Shown here one piece after another: positions 53,090 through 64,000 of a stretch of DNA of 64,000 bases. A program made the position numbers and the translations under genes. Source of the DNA: Cyrtodaria siliqua (Eukaryota; Mollusca; Bivalvia; Adapedonta; Hiatellidae). Every line of letters starts with the position of its first letter. Position 1 is the first letter of the stretch. The notes below the pieces were generated by a model that had not been told where the DNA came from, searched no databases, and saw only the letters and a list, made by a program, of their open reading frames with translations. The DNA is taken from the NCBI GenBank assembly GCA_037043455.1, contig JAWPHD010000140.1, forward strand, positions 496,001-560,000. Direction: 5' to 3'.

Positions 53090-54365
53090 TCCATTATGGT
53101 GTGGTCACTTTCATTATAATGTGGTCACTTTCCATTATGATGTGGTCGCTTTACATTATGATGTGGTCATTTGTCATTATGATGTGGTCACTTTCCATTA
53201 TGATGTGGTCATTTGTCATTATGATGTGGTCATTTTCTATTATGATGTGGTCACTTTTCATTATGATGTGGTCACGTTTTGTTATCATGTGGTCACTTTA
53301 CATTATGATGTGGTTACTTTTCATTATGATGTGGCAAGTGTCTATTATGATGGGGTCACTTTTCATTATGATGTGGTAAGTGTATATTATGATGTGGTCA
53401 CTTTACATTATGATGTGGTCACTTTTCTTTATGATGTGGTTACTTTGTATTATGATGTGGTCGCTTTTCATTATGATGTGGTCACTTTAAATTATGATGT
53501 GGTCTGTTTTAATTATGATGTGGTAAGTTTCTATTATGATGTGGTCACTTTACATTATGATGTGGTCAATTTTCATTATGATTTGGTCACTTTTTGTTAT
53601 GATGTGGTCACTTTACATTATGATGTTACTTTTCATTACGATGTGGTAAGTGTCTATTATGATGTGGTCATTTTCCATTATGATGTGGTCACTTTTCATT
53701 ATGATGTGGTATTATGATGTGGTCACTTTTCATTATGATGTGGTTACTTTCCATTATGATGTGGTTACTTTGTATTATGATGTGGTCGCTTTTCATTATG
53801 ATGTGGTCACTATACATTATGATGTGGTCTGTTTTAATTATGATGTGGTAACTTTATATTATGATGTGGTCACTTTACATTATGATGTGGTCTGTTTTAA
53901 TTATGATGTGGTAAGTTTCTATTATGATGTGGTCACTTTACATTATGATGTGGTCAATTTCCATTATGATTTGGTCACTTTTTGTTATGATGTGGTCACT
54001 TTACATTATGATGTTGTTACTTTTCATTACGATGTGGTAAGTGTCATTATGATGTGGTCATTTTCCATTATGATGTGGTCACTTTTCATTATGATGTGGT
54101 AAGTGTCTATTATGATGTGGTCACTTTTCATTATGATGTGGTTATTTCCATTATGATGTGGTTACTTTGTATTATGATGTGGTCGCTTTTCATTATGATG
54201 TGGTCACTATACATTATGATGTGGTCTGTTTTAATTATGACGTGGTAACTTTCTATTATGATGTGGTCACTTTACATTATGATGTGGTCACTTTTCATTA
54301 TGATGTGGTCTGTTTTCATTATGATGTCTTAAGTTTCTATTATGATGTGGTATGTGTGGTCACGT
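53090..54365. repeat. 21-bp minisatellite, about 60 copies
   Basis: The unit is about CATTATGATGTGGTCACTTT T, a multiple of three. Forward frames therefore stay open and read as heptads such as HYDVVTF, up to 236 codons. Variants (TGTATTATGATGTGGTCG, GTAAGTGTCTATTATGATG) recur in the same order at about 53330-53700 and 53700-54120. That indicates duplication of larger blocks of about 300-400 bp. The open frame lacks any non-repetitive domain and is judged non-coding. Confidence 0.93.
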
Positions 54366-54695
54366 GGGTTTTCTTTAAATAGCGCCATCTATTGACACTG
54401 CTTGCGGAATTCTAAATGGCGACAATGATAGAAATCCTAAATCATGTTAAAGTATCCGATGAAGCTCGTGTAAGATTTTTAGAAGTAGAGTATCTTTTCA
54501 TTCGATTAACAAATTGCAACAATAATTAACTATTTTACAGCGAGTTATTTGAGAAATCGTATTGCGGTGTCGAGGTACAAAACGTATGGTTTTAATTCAC
54601 CGTGTATAAATCGGCATAGTCTAAAACCTGGGATGGAATGGAATTAGAATGCCATTATGGTATGAGATTTTGATTCCAAAAGCATTCCATTCTGC
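54366..54695. other. Spacer between tandem arrays
   Basis: Contains ATGGAATGGAATTAGAATGC-type sequence and no recognised gene. Confidence 0.35.
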
Positions 54696-54696
54696 T

Positions 54697-55235
54697 CCAA
54701 ATTTGATGTGGTCATGATGAATATATATTGAAAGTTTGATGAAGAAACATGGAGAAATGAGAAAGTTATAGGCAACGTTAAGTTTGCGTATTAACCCAAA
54801 TAATGACCTTCAGTGTGACCTTGACCTTTAACATTTTAGTATGGTCATGTTGATGTGGCCATGATGAGTATATATTGAAAGTTTGATGAAGAAATATGAA
54901 GAAACGACAAAGTTATAGCCAACAATAAGTTTGCATATTAACCCATATAATGACCTTCAGTGTGACCTTGATCTTTTACATTTTAGTATGGTCATGTTGA
55001 TGTGGTCATGATGAGTATATATTGAAAGTTTGACAAAGAAATATGGAGAAATGAGAAAAGTATAGGCAACGTTAAGTTTGCGTATTAACCCATATAATGA
55101 CCTTCAGTGTGATCTTGACCTTTATATTTTAGTATGGTCATGTTGATATGGTCATGATGAATATATATGGAAAGTTTGATGTAGAAATATGGAGAAATGA
55201 CAAAGTTATAGCCAAGTTAAGTTTGTGACGGACTG
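54697..55235. repeat. About 147-bp tandem repeat, 3.5 copies, with GACGGACGGACGAC tail
   Basis: Units begin TGATGTGGTCATGATGA and include TATATTGAAAGTTTGATGAA, CAAAGTTATAGCCAA and AATGACCTTCAGTGTGACCT. They start near 54703, 54849, 54998 and 55141. The run ends in ACAGACGGACGGACGACAAA, typical of the dispersed repeats here. The unit shares GATGTGGTCA with the 21-bp array just upstream. Confidence 0.88.
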
Positions 55236-55689
55236 ACAGACGGACGGACGACAAAGTGATCCCTATGTATCGCATTTTCTTCGAAAAGGCGACACAAAAA
55301 GTGATATTATTTTCCATATGATAATGTTGTATGTTTATGTTTAATTGGGCGTGGATAATGTTTTATTTTTATTTTGTGAAAATAATTTGAAACAAACTTT
55401 GTGATGTCAAATATATTTTCAAAACGTTTGCCGCAACCCTCCCCCCATCCCACAACCCCTCCCAATAAGTGAAACTTTCCTATGTCCATGAAAGACAGGC
55501 ACATAAACAAATATATTTGTTTTCTAACTGAACCCATATTCATTTAATACGAATTCCAATTAGGAATTGATGTAGATAATCGATTTCATATGCATGTCAT
55601 TTTTTTTAGCCCAGATATTCAAAAACCTACGAGCCCAGTGACGCTAAACACAGAAAAAAACTTGTAAAGGCCTAACCAACGATCTTATA

Positions 55690-56109
55690 CAAGCTCTATA
55701 TTTGTTTGTAGTATGGTATTGTGTACTCAGTGCCCCTGTCCGCGCGTGCTGTCTGTGCTCTAACTTCCATAAATGTATTGGACGTAAAGCTCCGCCACTT
55801 TATTGTTTGACTGACAACCCTTTCTTTCCAACTATGGTTAATAATATTTATCCTAAAGAACTTCAGCTTAACAAAGCTAATATATCTGATGATAACGCTT
55901 TTTTTCTTGATTTAGATCTTTCGATTGAAAATGGTGAAATAATTGGCAAAATCTATGACAAGAGAGATGCTTTTAATTTTGACATTGTTGATTATCCCCA
56001 CTTCTGTGTTACTGGTGTTCCCCGAGCAACTTCTTATGGGGTGTATGTGTCTCAACTTATTCGTCCTCAACTCGAGTACAAGCTCTTGAAAAACGATATC
56101 TGCAAGTAA
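55690..56109 (+). pseudogene. Penelope-like reverse transcriptase C-terminal fragment
   Basis: A frame of 135 codons. From about residue 50 it reads IYPKELQLNKANISDDNAFF, LDLDLSIENGEI, KIYDKRDAFNFDIVDYP, and PRATSYGVYVSQLIR. This is the region after the catalytic block in the GIPMGTxCAPL-type reverse transcriptases. The first 45 residues and the last 10 look unrelated, so the fragment is broken at both ends. It is on the opposite strand to the 52.1-kb fragment and 3.4 kb away. Confidence 0.7.
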
Positions 56110-57820
56110 GACATATGCATGATACGGTCTAGCTGGCCGAGACTAACTTTGAGTAGTATACAGCTAGAAAGGTGCTCTGTGAACCGCAGTCTCGTGTGAA
56201 ACTTCGATTATAAAATGTGTACTTGAAATAAAAACTGAGAGATTTTAGGTTGCGTTATACTAATTTATTTCCCATAGGACACAATGCATGCGTTTCCGTA
56301 GAAAATAAAAAATAAACATGTTCAATGTGATAAAAGTTAAAATTCAGCCTGTTTTCCCTACAGAACTTTCCATTGGGGCCGCCATATTTGTTTACATGCA
56401 GTAAAGTAAAGATTTACCTGCTTTTGAGTGGGGTTAATCTCCCAATTTCATGTTTAAAAAATACATTTGGTAAAAATTAATGCTCTCATTTGAATAAATA
56501 TTATTTATTAATTAATTAACAACTCTGAAAATGTATTTTGAACCATTTATCTGGCATGTTTGTTTTTGTCACCTTTCACTTCTGGCTCAGGGCACTTATG
56601 GAATGCTATATTTAGGATACCGCAACCTATATACTTATATAAAATAGATCGACATATAACCTCTAGAATATTACACTATCGTACTATAAAATAAATCAAC
56701 ATCGAACCTTTAGAAAACAATATGGTACAGATGATGACTTGAAGACGATACAACCCATGTATTCAATATCACTCCAGAAAGTCTCGGTCAGAAAGTTCCG
56801 TCATCTGTATGTCATTTTGTTATTTAATGTTCATTAAAACTTGTGACTTAATCGAAGATTGATACTATCGATGTAATTAATAATATATCTGATTACATCA
56901 TTCAATGATCAAAGTAATTATACGGTGTGTTTAATGTTCAGAACGGACGAATGAACAAATGTTATGGTGTAAACGGCTTTCATGGTACTTAATTATTGTA
57001 ATACGCAGCGCTATTGCCCCGAGGTGTTGCTGAAAGTAGTCCTTGTTGTACAAAGTAGGCCCTCTTTTTGTTGAAAACAGGTATACTGTGAGGAATCGAG
57101 CTGTAATTGAATGTAGGTCTTACGTTACGGGTAAAATATAACGAGAGAGGAAATGCAAAACCAGCAATAACATTGTTTTAAACATATAATCATCACATTT
57201 ATTCAAACAGAACTCCCTCGAAGTTTCTATACCAGAATATTCCAGACTAGAAAGCACCAGAAACATAAATATGCTATTTATTTAAAAACTAACCCACCAA
57301 ATGGCGGTAAAATTACAGTACAAAACCGCTTATCAAAACACTATCCATGTGTTTAGGTCACATAATAATGCACATGTGCAGATTAAAGGTATAGGGTTAA
57401 AATACCGGTGTTTGAATATGCGAAAATGAATTTTGACTTGGTATCTCTTAATTCGATGCTCCATTTTTGGAGTTTGGCCTGGCTGGTTAAAGCCATTTAT
57501 ATTGTGTCTATAGAGTTTGGATTTTCAGAATATGTAAGTTATATATATATACAGCTCGTCATCAGTAGATTTAGCAAAAGTGTGCATACTTCGTAAGATA
57601 TGTCTGTTGTTGGCGGGATAGCTATTGTAAATGACATCGAATGACAAAGTCAATAATAAACACGATGTTGATAATGTATCAGTAATAGGTATACTATCCC
57701 CATTAAAGAAAGAAATTATATAATATGTAATAAAGCATTCCGTCAAAGCATATATAACGTGACTTCTTTTTTTAAAAAAAAGTCTTTCTATTAACAATTG
57801 CCAATATATTCTCTACTGTA
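56110..57820. other. No gene or repeat recognised
   Basis: AT-rich sequence with a TATATATATATA run at 57539-57552. The open frames here show no family resemblance. Confidence 0.4.
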
Positions 57821-57822
57821 TA

Positions 57823-58010
57823 AGGATGTTTGTTTGTTTGTATGGTGTTTACGTCATTGTCAACACATGTAAGGTTATATATGACAGTCGATTTTTTGTG
57901 GTGGCGGCAGACCACCCACATTTTCTGGGTAGCAACTCCCGCCATCCTTAAGAATCGACACTTTCTCACTTACAAGTCGAGCTCCCATTGGGATTCGAAA
58001 CGGCAATAAA
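57823..58010. mobile_element. SINE-like repeat, copy C
   Basis: The best copy of this family: TTTGTATGGTGTTTACGTCA, GTAAGGTTATATATGACAGT, ACCACCCACATTTTCTGGGT and CGACACTTTCTCACTTACAA. It ends in CCATTGGGATTCGAAAC. On the minus strand that end gives a B-box-like GTTTCGAATCCC. Confidence 0.7.
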
Positions 58011-58091
58011 ATTGATTTATATAAGGGCAGATGTATATAAGCGCAGAAGTTGGGGTTAGGGTTATATTTTTTTTGTTGATAACTTTGTTAT

Positions 58092-58554
58092 CTGGGGCGT
58101 AGCTGTGCCTAAATCAGTGTGTAGGCACAAGGTGTAGAGGGGTCCGGGGGCATGCTCCCCCGCGATTTTTGTTAAAGAAGGAAGCCAAATCCTGCATTCT
58201 GAGGATATTTTAAGCAGCAAACAATATGTTTTTAACCCGCGATCGCAAGATTTTTTAATCTGCGATTTCGGAACAAAAACATCGGAACAGAACAAAATAA
58301 CATAGCCTATATTAATATGAATACTTGGTTTCTGACAATCTTTCGGAATTTTTGACAATCAAGTTGCGTTTGGTTCCGAAGACCGCGAGCGAAAACAGTT
58401 CCACTTTTATTTTCTGAAAAGACCACGAGTAAAAAACTGGTATGATCTGACCATACCCTACCACTCGGATTTTATTGCATTTTTTTTTTTTTGATTTCTA
58501 GGAACATTGTGTAGGCACGTGCATACAGTGTGCCTATAGGCAGCTACGCCACTG
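58092..58554. mobile_element. 463-bp MITE with GGCGTAGCTG termini
   Basis: The left end is CTGGGGCGTAGCTGTGCCTA. The right end, read inward on the other strand, is CAGTGGCGTAGCTGCCTATA. GTTAT flanks both ends (58087-58091 and 58555-58559). CAGTGGCGTAGC-type termini are widespread in animal DNA transposons, often hAT-like. The interior carries GGGGTCCGGGGGCATGCTCC. Superfamily uncertain because a 5-bp duplication does not match the 8 bp of hAT. Confidence 0.65.
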
Positions 58555-58559
58555 GTTAT

Positions 58560-59585
58560 TTAACATTTTCTTCACGGGACCTGATTCTTTATTTGATGTT
58601 TCTATCCAAGTTGGGTCACACATGATTGCCACAGGTATTTTGTTAAAACAATCATATCAGAATGATATTAAACAAGCATTATTTTTTTTCTTTGGGTAGT
58701 TATACTAACAAACAAAAAGAAGTATTTATGTAATAAAAAAAGTGACTTTGTAATTAAACATTAACGTTCCGGGAGTGCATGAACATGTGCTCTAACATAG
58801 TTTTTATAACATGATTAGTCATTTTGAAGTCAATACTTATTTTATCTGTATTTGCTTTCCTTAATATTTTTTTAATATTTAAGTAACATATCGAGGGTAC
58901 AACACCGTACTGTACTATTAGACCGTGTAATGGTCCACAAAATTTGACACAAGCTGGCAAATTCTAATATGCATTTACAGAAAGGTCAATGTCTTACGCT
59001 TCATTTAAGCCAGGATAGTATTTTTAGTACGGTAGCTCAACTCTGTTAAATTACCGTTTTTAAAGGGAGGTAATTTGTTTGTAAAATTTTATAATGATTT
59101 GAAAACGGTTTAATAGCATGGTATAACTCCACCAATTAATCATTGTTTTTTTAAGATTGCATTTCAAATGGTTACATTCAACATAAAAACAAAATATTCT
59201 TACCTTGCAAGTTTATGAAAACATGGGGAAACAAATATTTAACCATTTTGACCGTTAAAACCGTTATAGAAAGATAAATATAACGAAAATAATAATTTAA
59301 AGCTCATTTATATTTTCATTTTCTCATATTAAATGCAACATGCATTTATAACATGATATATACTAAAGAACGCACACGCCTGTCATCTCTAAATTGAAAT
59401 TATTAGCTATAAATCCGAAAGATTGTCAGAAAGCAAGTATTCATATTAATATAGGCTATAATAATATATACATTATAGTATAGTGTACACATTAACTCAT
59501 AATTTGCAGAGTTGCTTGTTTGCAGAGTTGCTTGAATGTATCTTGGAATGTTCTATCTTCAAAGCACGTAGTTTTAAACATATAA
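58560..59585. other. No gene recognised
   Basis: AT-rich. A 14-bp duplication (TTTGCAGAGTTGCTTG) occurs at 59504-59533. Nothing else was supported. Confidence 0.4.
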
Positions 59586-62280
59586 TCATATAAAGCTTTT
59601 ACCTGCAAACACACTAACGCTATCACATCCAATAAAGGCATGTATTCCAATCAATGACTTACTGATGTCATGACCAAGAGATTTTGTCACCGCATTTGTG
59701 TCCTCTAATTGCATTCGATTCTGTGTCCTCTTTTGAACATATAGCGAGGCAGAAATATTATCACATAATGCTATACTCATTACAAGCACATACGTATCTT
59801 CAGCAGCAATGACAACAGCCTTAATTCCTGCGTTGGAGGCGTGATCGGCTTGAAGCAATATCCTAGTATCGGCTTCCTCGTGTGTTGATTTCAGCTCAGA
59901 AACCTCTTCTGTATTGTCTTGCGTTAACAAGTAGCAGTTTTGACCACACGTGATGTACATTGATTTTTCACCAAGCCTTATCCTGTACTCAGGCTTTTTC
60001 CACTCGGACACTAGAAACAATATCAGACTCATCTTGTTTTTCGGGTTGGTCAAAAACATCTTCCATTGCTGAACAATATGTCCAAATGTTTATACTCCAA
60101 ACCTGCATGTCTATTTTGTCCTCAGTTGCCGTTCTGCGTTTTTGATTGACTCATCTTTGTATACATCGAATACAATATCGATAGGTGAACTATCTCTACC
60201 CTCATTCACAGCTGTTGTAAAGATACAGTTTGCTACATCTCCAAATGTCCTTTTGTCCCCTTTCGTTTTCCGTAAAAAACTCATTCCATCAATAATAATG
60301 GCAGATGAGTTTGAAACTAGTTCTGCAAGTGTTACATTTGTTGTAAGCTCCCTGGCAAGAACTGATTTAGTTGTTTTGCGCAAAAAAACATCTGCTGTAG
60401 CTAATGACCATGGAACAGGACCAAGCGGATGACTTAATAATAAGCGGATAAATGTCTGCTCTGGGATATGATGATGACCTGTGCGAAGAGTTTACGGTCT
60501 GCTCTAAGGACAACCTCTTTTCCTTTGGACTTTTCAGATGTCTTCTTTTCACGTAAATGGCTGAATGTTTTCAGCTTTGCTCTGACATTTTTTCAGGGAA
60601 CTTCTTCAAAGCAGGCGAGGCCTGGATTCTTTCCTGTTTAAAGGTCGTATACGCATTCTTGCCTATTTCATAAGCATCGAGTAAATCCTTTTCTACTTCA
60701 GGTGGTGCTACCTTTCCGGTTGAAAGGCTGACGATACTATCATGATCTCCAATAAAAGAGATTTATCCAGTTATTCTCAATCAGATCTTGTAAGATTAGA
60801 ATATCCTTTTCATCTTTTGTGATTCTTGAGTTTTGTAGATCTTTATGCCGTAGACCAGTGTTGTTCATAACGACCATGTTTCTCAATTCTCTCATGAACA
60901 CTGACCGGAATTCTGCCGTCAGGTAATATCTTGAAACTGCACCAGGGTTAAGGCTAAACCCTTTAGTACCTCCAGGTGTTTGTGTGTCCTTATTAACCGT
61001 TTTTTCCACAGCCTGATCAACAGGTATTCGTCCAAATGGATTGTCGGCACCTATCTGAACTGAAAATCCTCCTGTCTCCATGTACTCATTGGCATCTGGG
61101 TATTCTGTGATAAGGTTAGAAGACATCTCACTTTTCTTGTATGTTCGTTCTCCACAGTAGATTCTGATCTACCCGAGAGGAGACAATAGAAAAAAGTATG
61201 TAGATATGTTGGCAATGTTATCGCATCTGCTTGCAGCTCAGATGGCGGTGGTGGCCATGAAAGTTTAGACTCTTGACTCTTTACTTCTTTTCGAATATGG
61301 TAAGCTGCTGACTTAACAACTGAAGCAACATCTGTCTTAGATTTCACCACTTCAAGTTCACATTTAAGTCTCTCAATCTGAATGACAAGTTCTTCTTTTT
61401 CTAAGTTCTGTGGGAGACAAGAAGTTTACCACTGGGGTCGCTAATGATTTGTACAGTGTTGCCGAGTTCCCTTTCAATGATTCTGCGAACTTGTTTTTTT
61501 GTTGAAGATTTTATTTCTGAAACACCATTTGACTCCATGTTTGATATGAGCAGCTTCGTCAGGTCAGTAAGTTTAACAACTTTTGGTTTCTCAATTATTT
61601 CTTGTCTAACATAATAAAACAGGTCCTCAAAAGCTTCAGCTTCATTTTTTTGATATTCTCGTTCTCCACTGTCTTGTTTATCATCTTCACTACCTTTATC
61701 TTGGATTTTGTTATCTCTTGTACAGGTATAATTATTATAGCAAGTTCTATGATAGTGACCCTCTGCAGGAACTATATCTCTTGACAATGCTGCAAATATG
61801 TGGCTATGTTACTCAATGTTGTATCAGTTTCTAGTGTTACACACTTTGTAAGCGTTTCTTTTGTTCTTTGTCCTTTTAAATACTTTGTGGATTTCTCACA
61901 GAATATATACTTTTTTCATATGTAATACTAGAAGAAGATGCACCACGTCTTAACGATTTCTTTATATGTTCTTGTAAACTGTTCTCAGATTCAATCATGT
62001 CAACTTTCCCCTTCTCATTTATTGCATCAAGCTCTTTTTTCATAGTAAACCAGCTGCGGCATTGTTTGTGATAATGTATGTTTGTGATAGTTTCATCTTC
62101 AACAGTTTCTGCAATATTAAGTATAGGTCATGCTTCCTGATAATTGCAGCTCTAAGCAAGGTACTCCATGATTCAGCATTGTTTGGAGTAGTCAAATCAC
62201 CATCACACGGGTCACCCCTTTGTACAATGGAGTATGCATTTGGCTCGTTTTGAATCTCTGTCTGTGGCTGGGGTGTTTCT
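59586..62280 (-). pseudogene. Broken gene of the HEEADTR / EDTDV / GCDxxS family (PIN/FEN-like core suspected)
   Basis: Minus-strand pieces in several frames follow the order of a protein family abundant in mollusc and cnidarian genomes. They are GDPCDGDLTTPNNAESWSTL, HYHKQCRSWFTMK, KGQRTKETLTKCV, RDIVPAEGHYHRTCYNNYT, and VVKSAAYHIRKEV. NPFGRIPVDQAVEKTVNKDT, GGTKGFSLNPGAVSRYYL, IIDGMSFLRKTKGDKRTFGD and VFDVYKDESIKNAERQLR come next. Last are STHEEADTRILLQADHASNA, VVIAAEDTYVLVM and IGCDSVSVFAGK. Frames change near 61910, 61380, 61090, 60700, 60390 and 60080. The usual EDTDV reads EDTYV. The frame ends after FAGK, and the usual cysteine-rich tail is missing. Known copies look mobile-element-borne. 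Function is unproven. Confidence 0.75.
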
Positions 62281-62289
62281 TTTCGTTTA

Positions 62290-63430
62290 TTTTGTTTTGT
62301 CTAAAAAGTAAATGGCGAATTTTAACAAAGGGAAACAACTTTCTACAATAAATAATGTAAAAACGCTTTAAAGTGAAATAAGGCTGTTCTCTCATTTACC
62401 AATGATCATTTTTATCAGTTTTATATCAAAACGTGTTATTTTAAATAGGATTGGAATGAAACATCTGGAATTTGTAAGAGCATCAAAATTGCATATTTTT
62501 CGCTAAAATATGTGTCCATACCAGTAGGCATGAAAAGTGTAAAAAAAAAGAGAAGAAGATGTTAAGCTACCGTTTCAGAAAACTATCCTGGCTATTTCTT
62601 ATTTATTAAGATAGATCTAAAAGGTTATAGCAACTAGAATTTGCCAGCTGAGTTGGTACCAAAATGTCGAGCGGCACACGGCCTATATACCTACACAGCT
62701 AATATAATAGAAGAAAAAATACAAAAAGTAACACATATACAGTTTCATAATGTTTAATTCGTCATTTTAATAGTAATGTAAATTTATTCAAAATCGAACA
62801 ACAACAAAATGTACTTAACAAACACATAAGAAATACCGAATACAGCATACAGTTTGATAACATTTTAATGACACTTGTTGAGATAAAGCCTCTCTTCAAT
62901 ATTCAAACATTATATAATGTGTGAATAACACATACTTGATGATATCAATACAATTCATAAACGACATAGGCATCATAAAGTACGATGATGACATTTGTTT
63001 AAAGGTGTTAACACAATTAATTCAGCAATAGTCTATTACACATAGTATTATTAGGCATGCTTTGTGCCACAGAATCCACACGCCCAATTTATTATTACGC
63101 ACTGTTTCTGAATTTGATGCTATCGCATTGGACCATATCGTCTAATAACTGGGACATTTTGCAAATGCACCACACTTCTATTTTTACAAATTTGGTTTTA
63201 AATAATATTGGCAGGTTTCTACAACGGGATTTCTCTTGTGGAAACGACGTCATATACCCTTTAATTAAACATTTAATAGATGCGGTCCAAATAGTTTGTT
63301 CTGAAATTAAATGAATTTGGTTAAAAACAAAATCTACTATATTCGCAATCGCAAAATGTCCGCAGTCTATATGAATTTTGTTGTTGTTGCACTCTGGGAC
63401 ATTTAACATTTATAAATCTTGAAGTATTTT
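62290..63430. other. No gene recognised
   Basis: AT-rich. Two overlapping short frames on opposite strands (63057-63409) show no known family. Confidence 0.4.
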
Positions 63431-63443
63431 TTGTATATTTGAG

Positions 63444-63581
63444 AAAGCTGAATTTTTATATTTGTTTTTAAATCAGTTTTATCGTTATTACCACCCAAAC
63501 TGTCTATGTAATAAAGCTGAATTTTTATATTTGCTTTTAAATCAGTTTTATCGTTATTACCACCCAAACTGTCTATGTAAT
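63444..63581. repeat. 69-bp direct duplication
   Basis: AAAGCTGAATTTTTATATTT GTTTTTAAATCAGTTTTATC and the following ACCACCCAAACTGTCTATGT occur twice, 69 bp apart, with one base different. The unit is a multiple of three, so minus-strand frames continue through both copies. Confidence 0.85.
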
Positions 63582-63698
63582 AAACAAATTCAGGATCATT
63601 TTGTGACTGAAAACTCATTGTCCAGTGATTACTTCCATCAAAAATGTGTGTTCGTTTTTGAGAATTTAATTGACTGAGAATATGAACGCTAATAGTTA

Positions 63699-63917
63699 TT
63701 TAGCCAATATGCTTGTCTATTTTTAGGCGGTCCCGGAAAGTAAAATATAAAAAAAACACAACAGATTTATGTCCGTTAGACCATTCTACATTAATATATA
63801 TTAATTTTAATTATAGGAACACGAAAGTTTATATGAAAAATTATATTACGAGTAAGACAGGTCCAAGTCATTTAGCCAAAACTGATTCTTGTCTATTTTC
63901 AGGCGGTCCCGGGAAGT
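63699..63917. repeat. Two copies of a TTTAGCCAA...GGCGGTCCCGG block
   Basis: TTTAGCCAA, CTTGTCTATTTT(T/C)AGG and CGGTCCCGG(A/G)AAGTA occur at 63699-63738 and 63871-63916, about 175 bp apart. The second block directly abuts the LINE end. No function recognised. Confidence 0.6.
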
Positions 63918-64000
63918 ATAGATAGATTCTTTATTTTCCTCCAAGATGTAGGAGAGCATATACATATAATTATAACATACAATACAAATTCAAAAGTTAA
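63918..64000 (-). mobile_element. 3' end of a CR1-like LINE running off the window
   Basis: On the minus strand CTCTCCTACATCTTGGAGGA AAATAAAGAATCTATCTA is a LINE 3' end with AATAAA and a short repeated tail. The body should lie to the right of base 64000. Confidence 0.6.

Noticed and set aside
53007..54382. Frames of HYDVVTF heptads
   Set aside because: Pure translation of a 21-bp minisatellite; no flanking non-repeat protein and no signals of a gene.

Overview
The window is animal nuclear DNA. It is AT-rich, has split genes with canonical GT-AG introns, and is dominated by transposon remnants and minisatellite arrays. The repeat style (tRNA-related SINE-like copies, CR1-like LINE tails, repeats ending in GACGGACGGAC runs, Kolobok-like TTAA elements) and the host protein suggest a mollusc, probably a bivalve. 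The species cannot be fixed from the sequence alone.

The only host gene recognised is a transaldolase gene on the minus strand. Five exons are visible: 36589-36682 with the ATG, 29291-29414, 9872-9979, 8490-8621 and 1668-1728. The last third of the protein must lie left of base 1. Splice phases agree across all four introns, and the catalytic lysine and aspartate are present. Introns 1, 2 and 4 are swollen. Intron 1 holds a non-LTR retrotransposon with an open 1126-codon frame. Intron 2 holds about 184 copies of a 47-bp repeat, plus a DNA-transposon-like TIR element, SINE-like copies and a roughly 160-bp tandem repeat. Intron 4 holds about 106 copies of a 29-bp repeat.

The most striking observation is the origin of the 47-bp array in intron 2 (20643-29290). 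In gene-sense orientation each monomer is the last 35 nt of exon 2 plus the first 12 nt of intron 2. The gene therefore carries about 184 tandem near-copies of its own 5' splice site next to the authentic one.

Right of the gene (36.9-64 kb) lies a mosaic of mobile-element wrecks. A CR1-like LINE pseudogene lies at 36945-39545. A second copy of that type is split across 39880-51255 by a 7.1-kb, TTAA-flanked element with long inverted repeats and a decayed THAP domain, and by a 57-bp array derived from the LINE's own 3' region. Beyond these are a foldback element, two fragments of a Penelope-like reverse transcriptase, a 21-bp array, several MITEs, and a broken gene of the HEEADTR/GCDxxS family. 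That gene's cysteine-rich tail type occurs separately at 11.2-11.4 kb.

At least four arrays (29, 47, 57 and probably 21 bp) have monomers matching sequence directly beside them, so they look locally seeded. Their long open frames are by-products of stop-free monomers, not genes.
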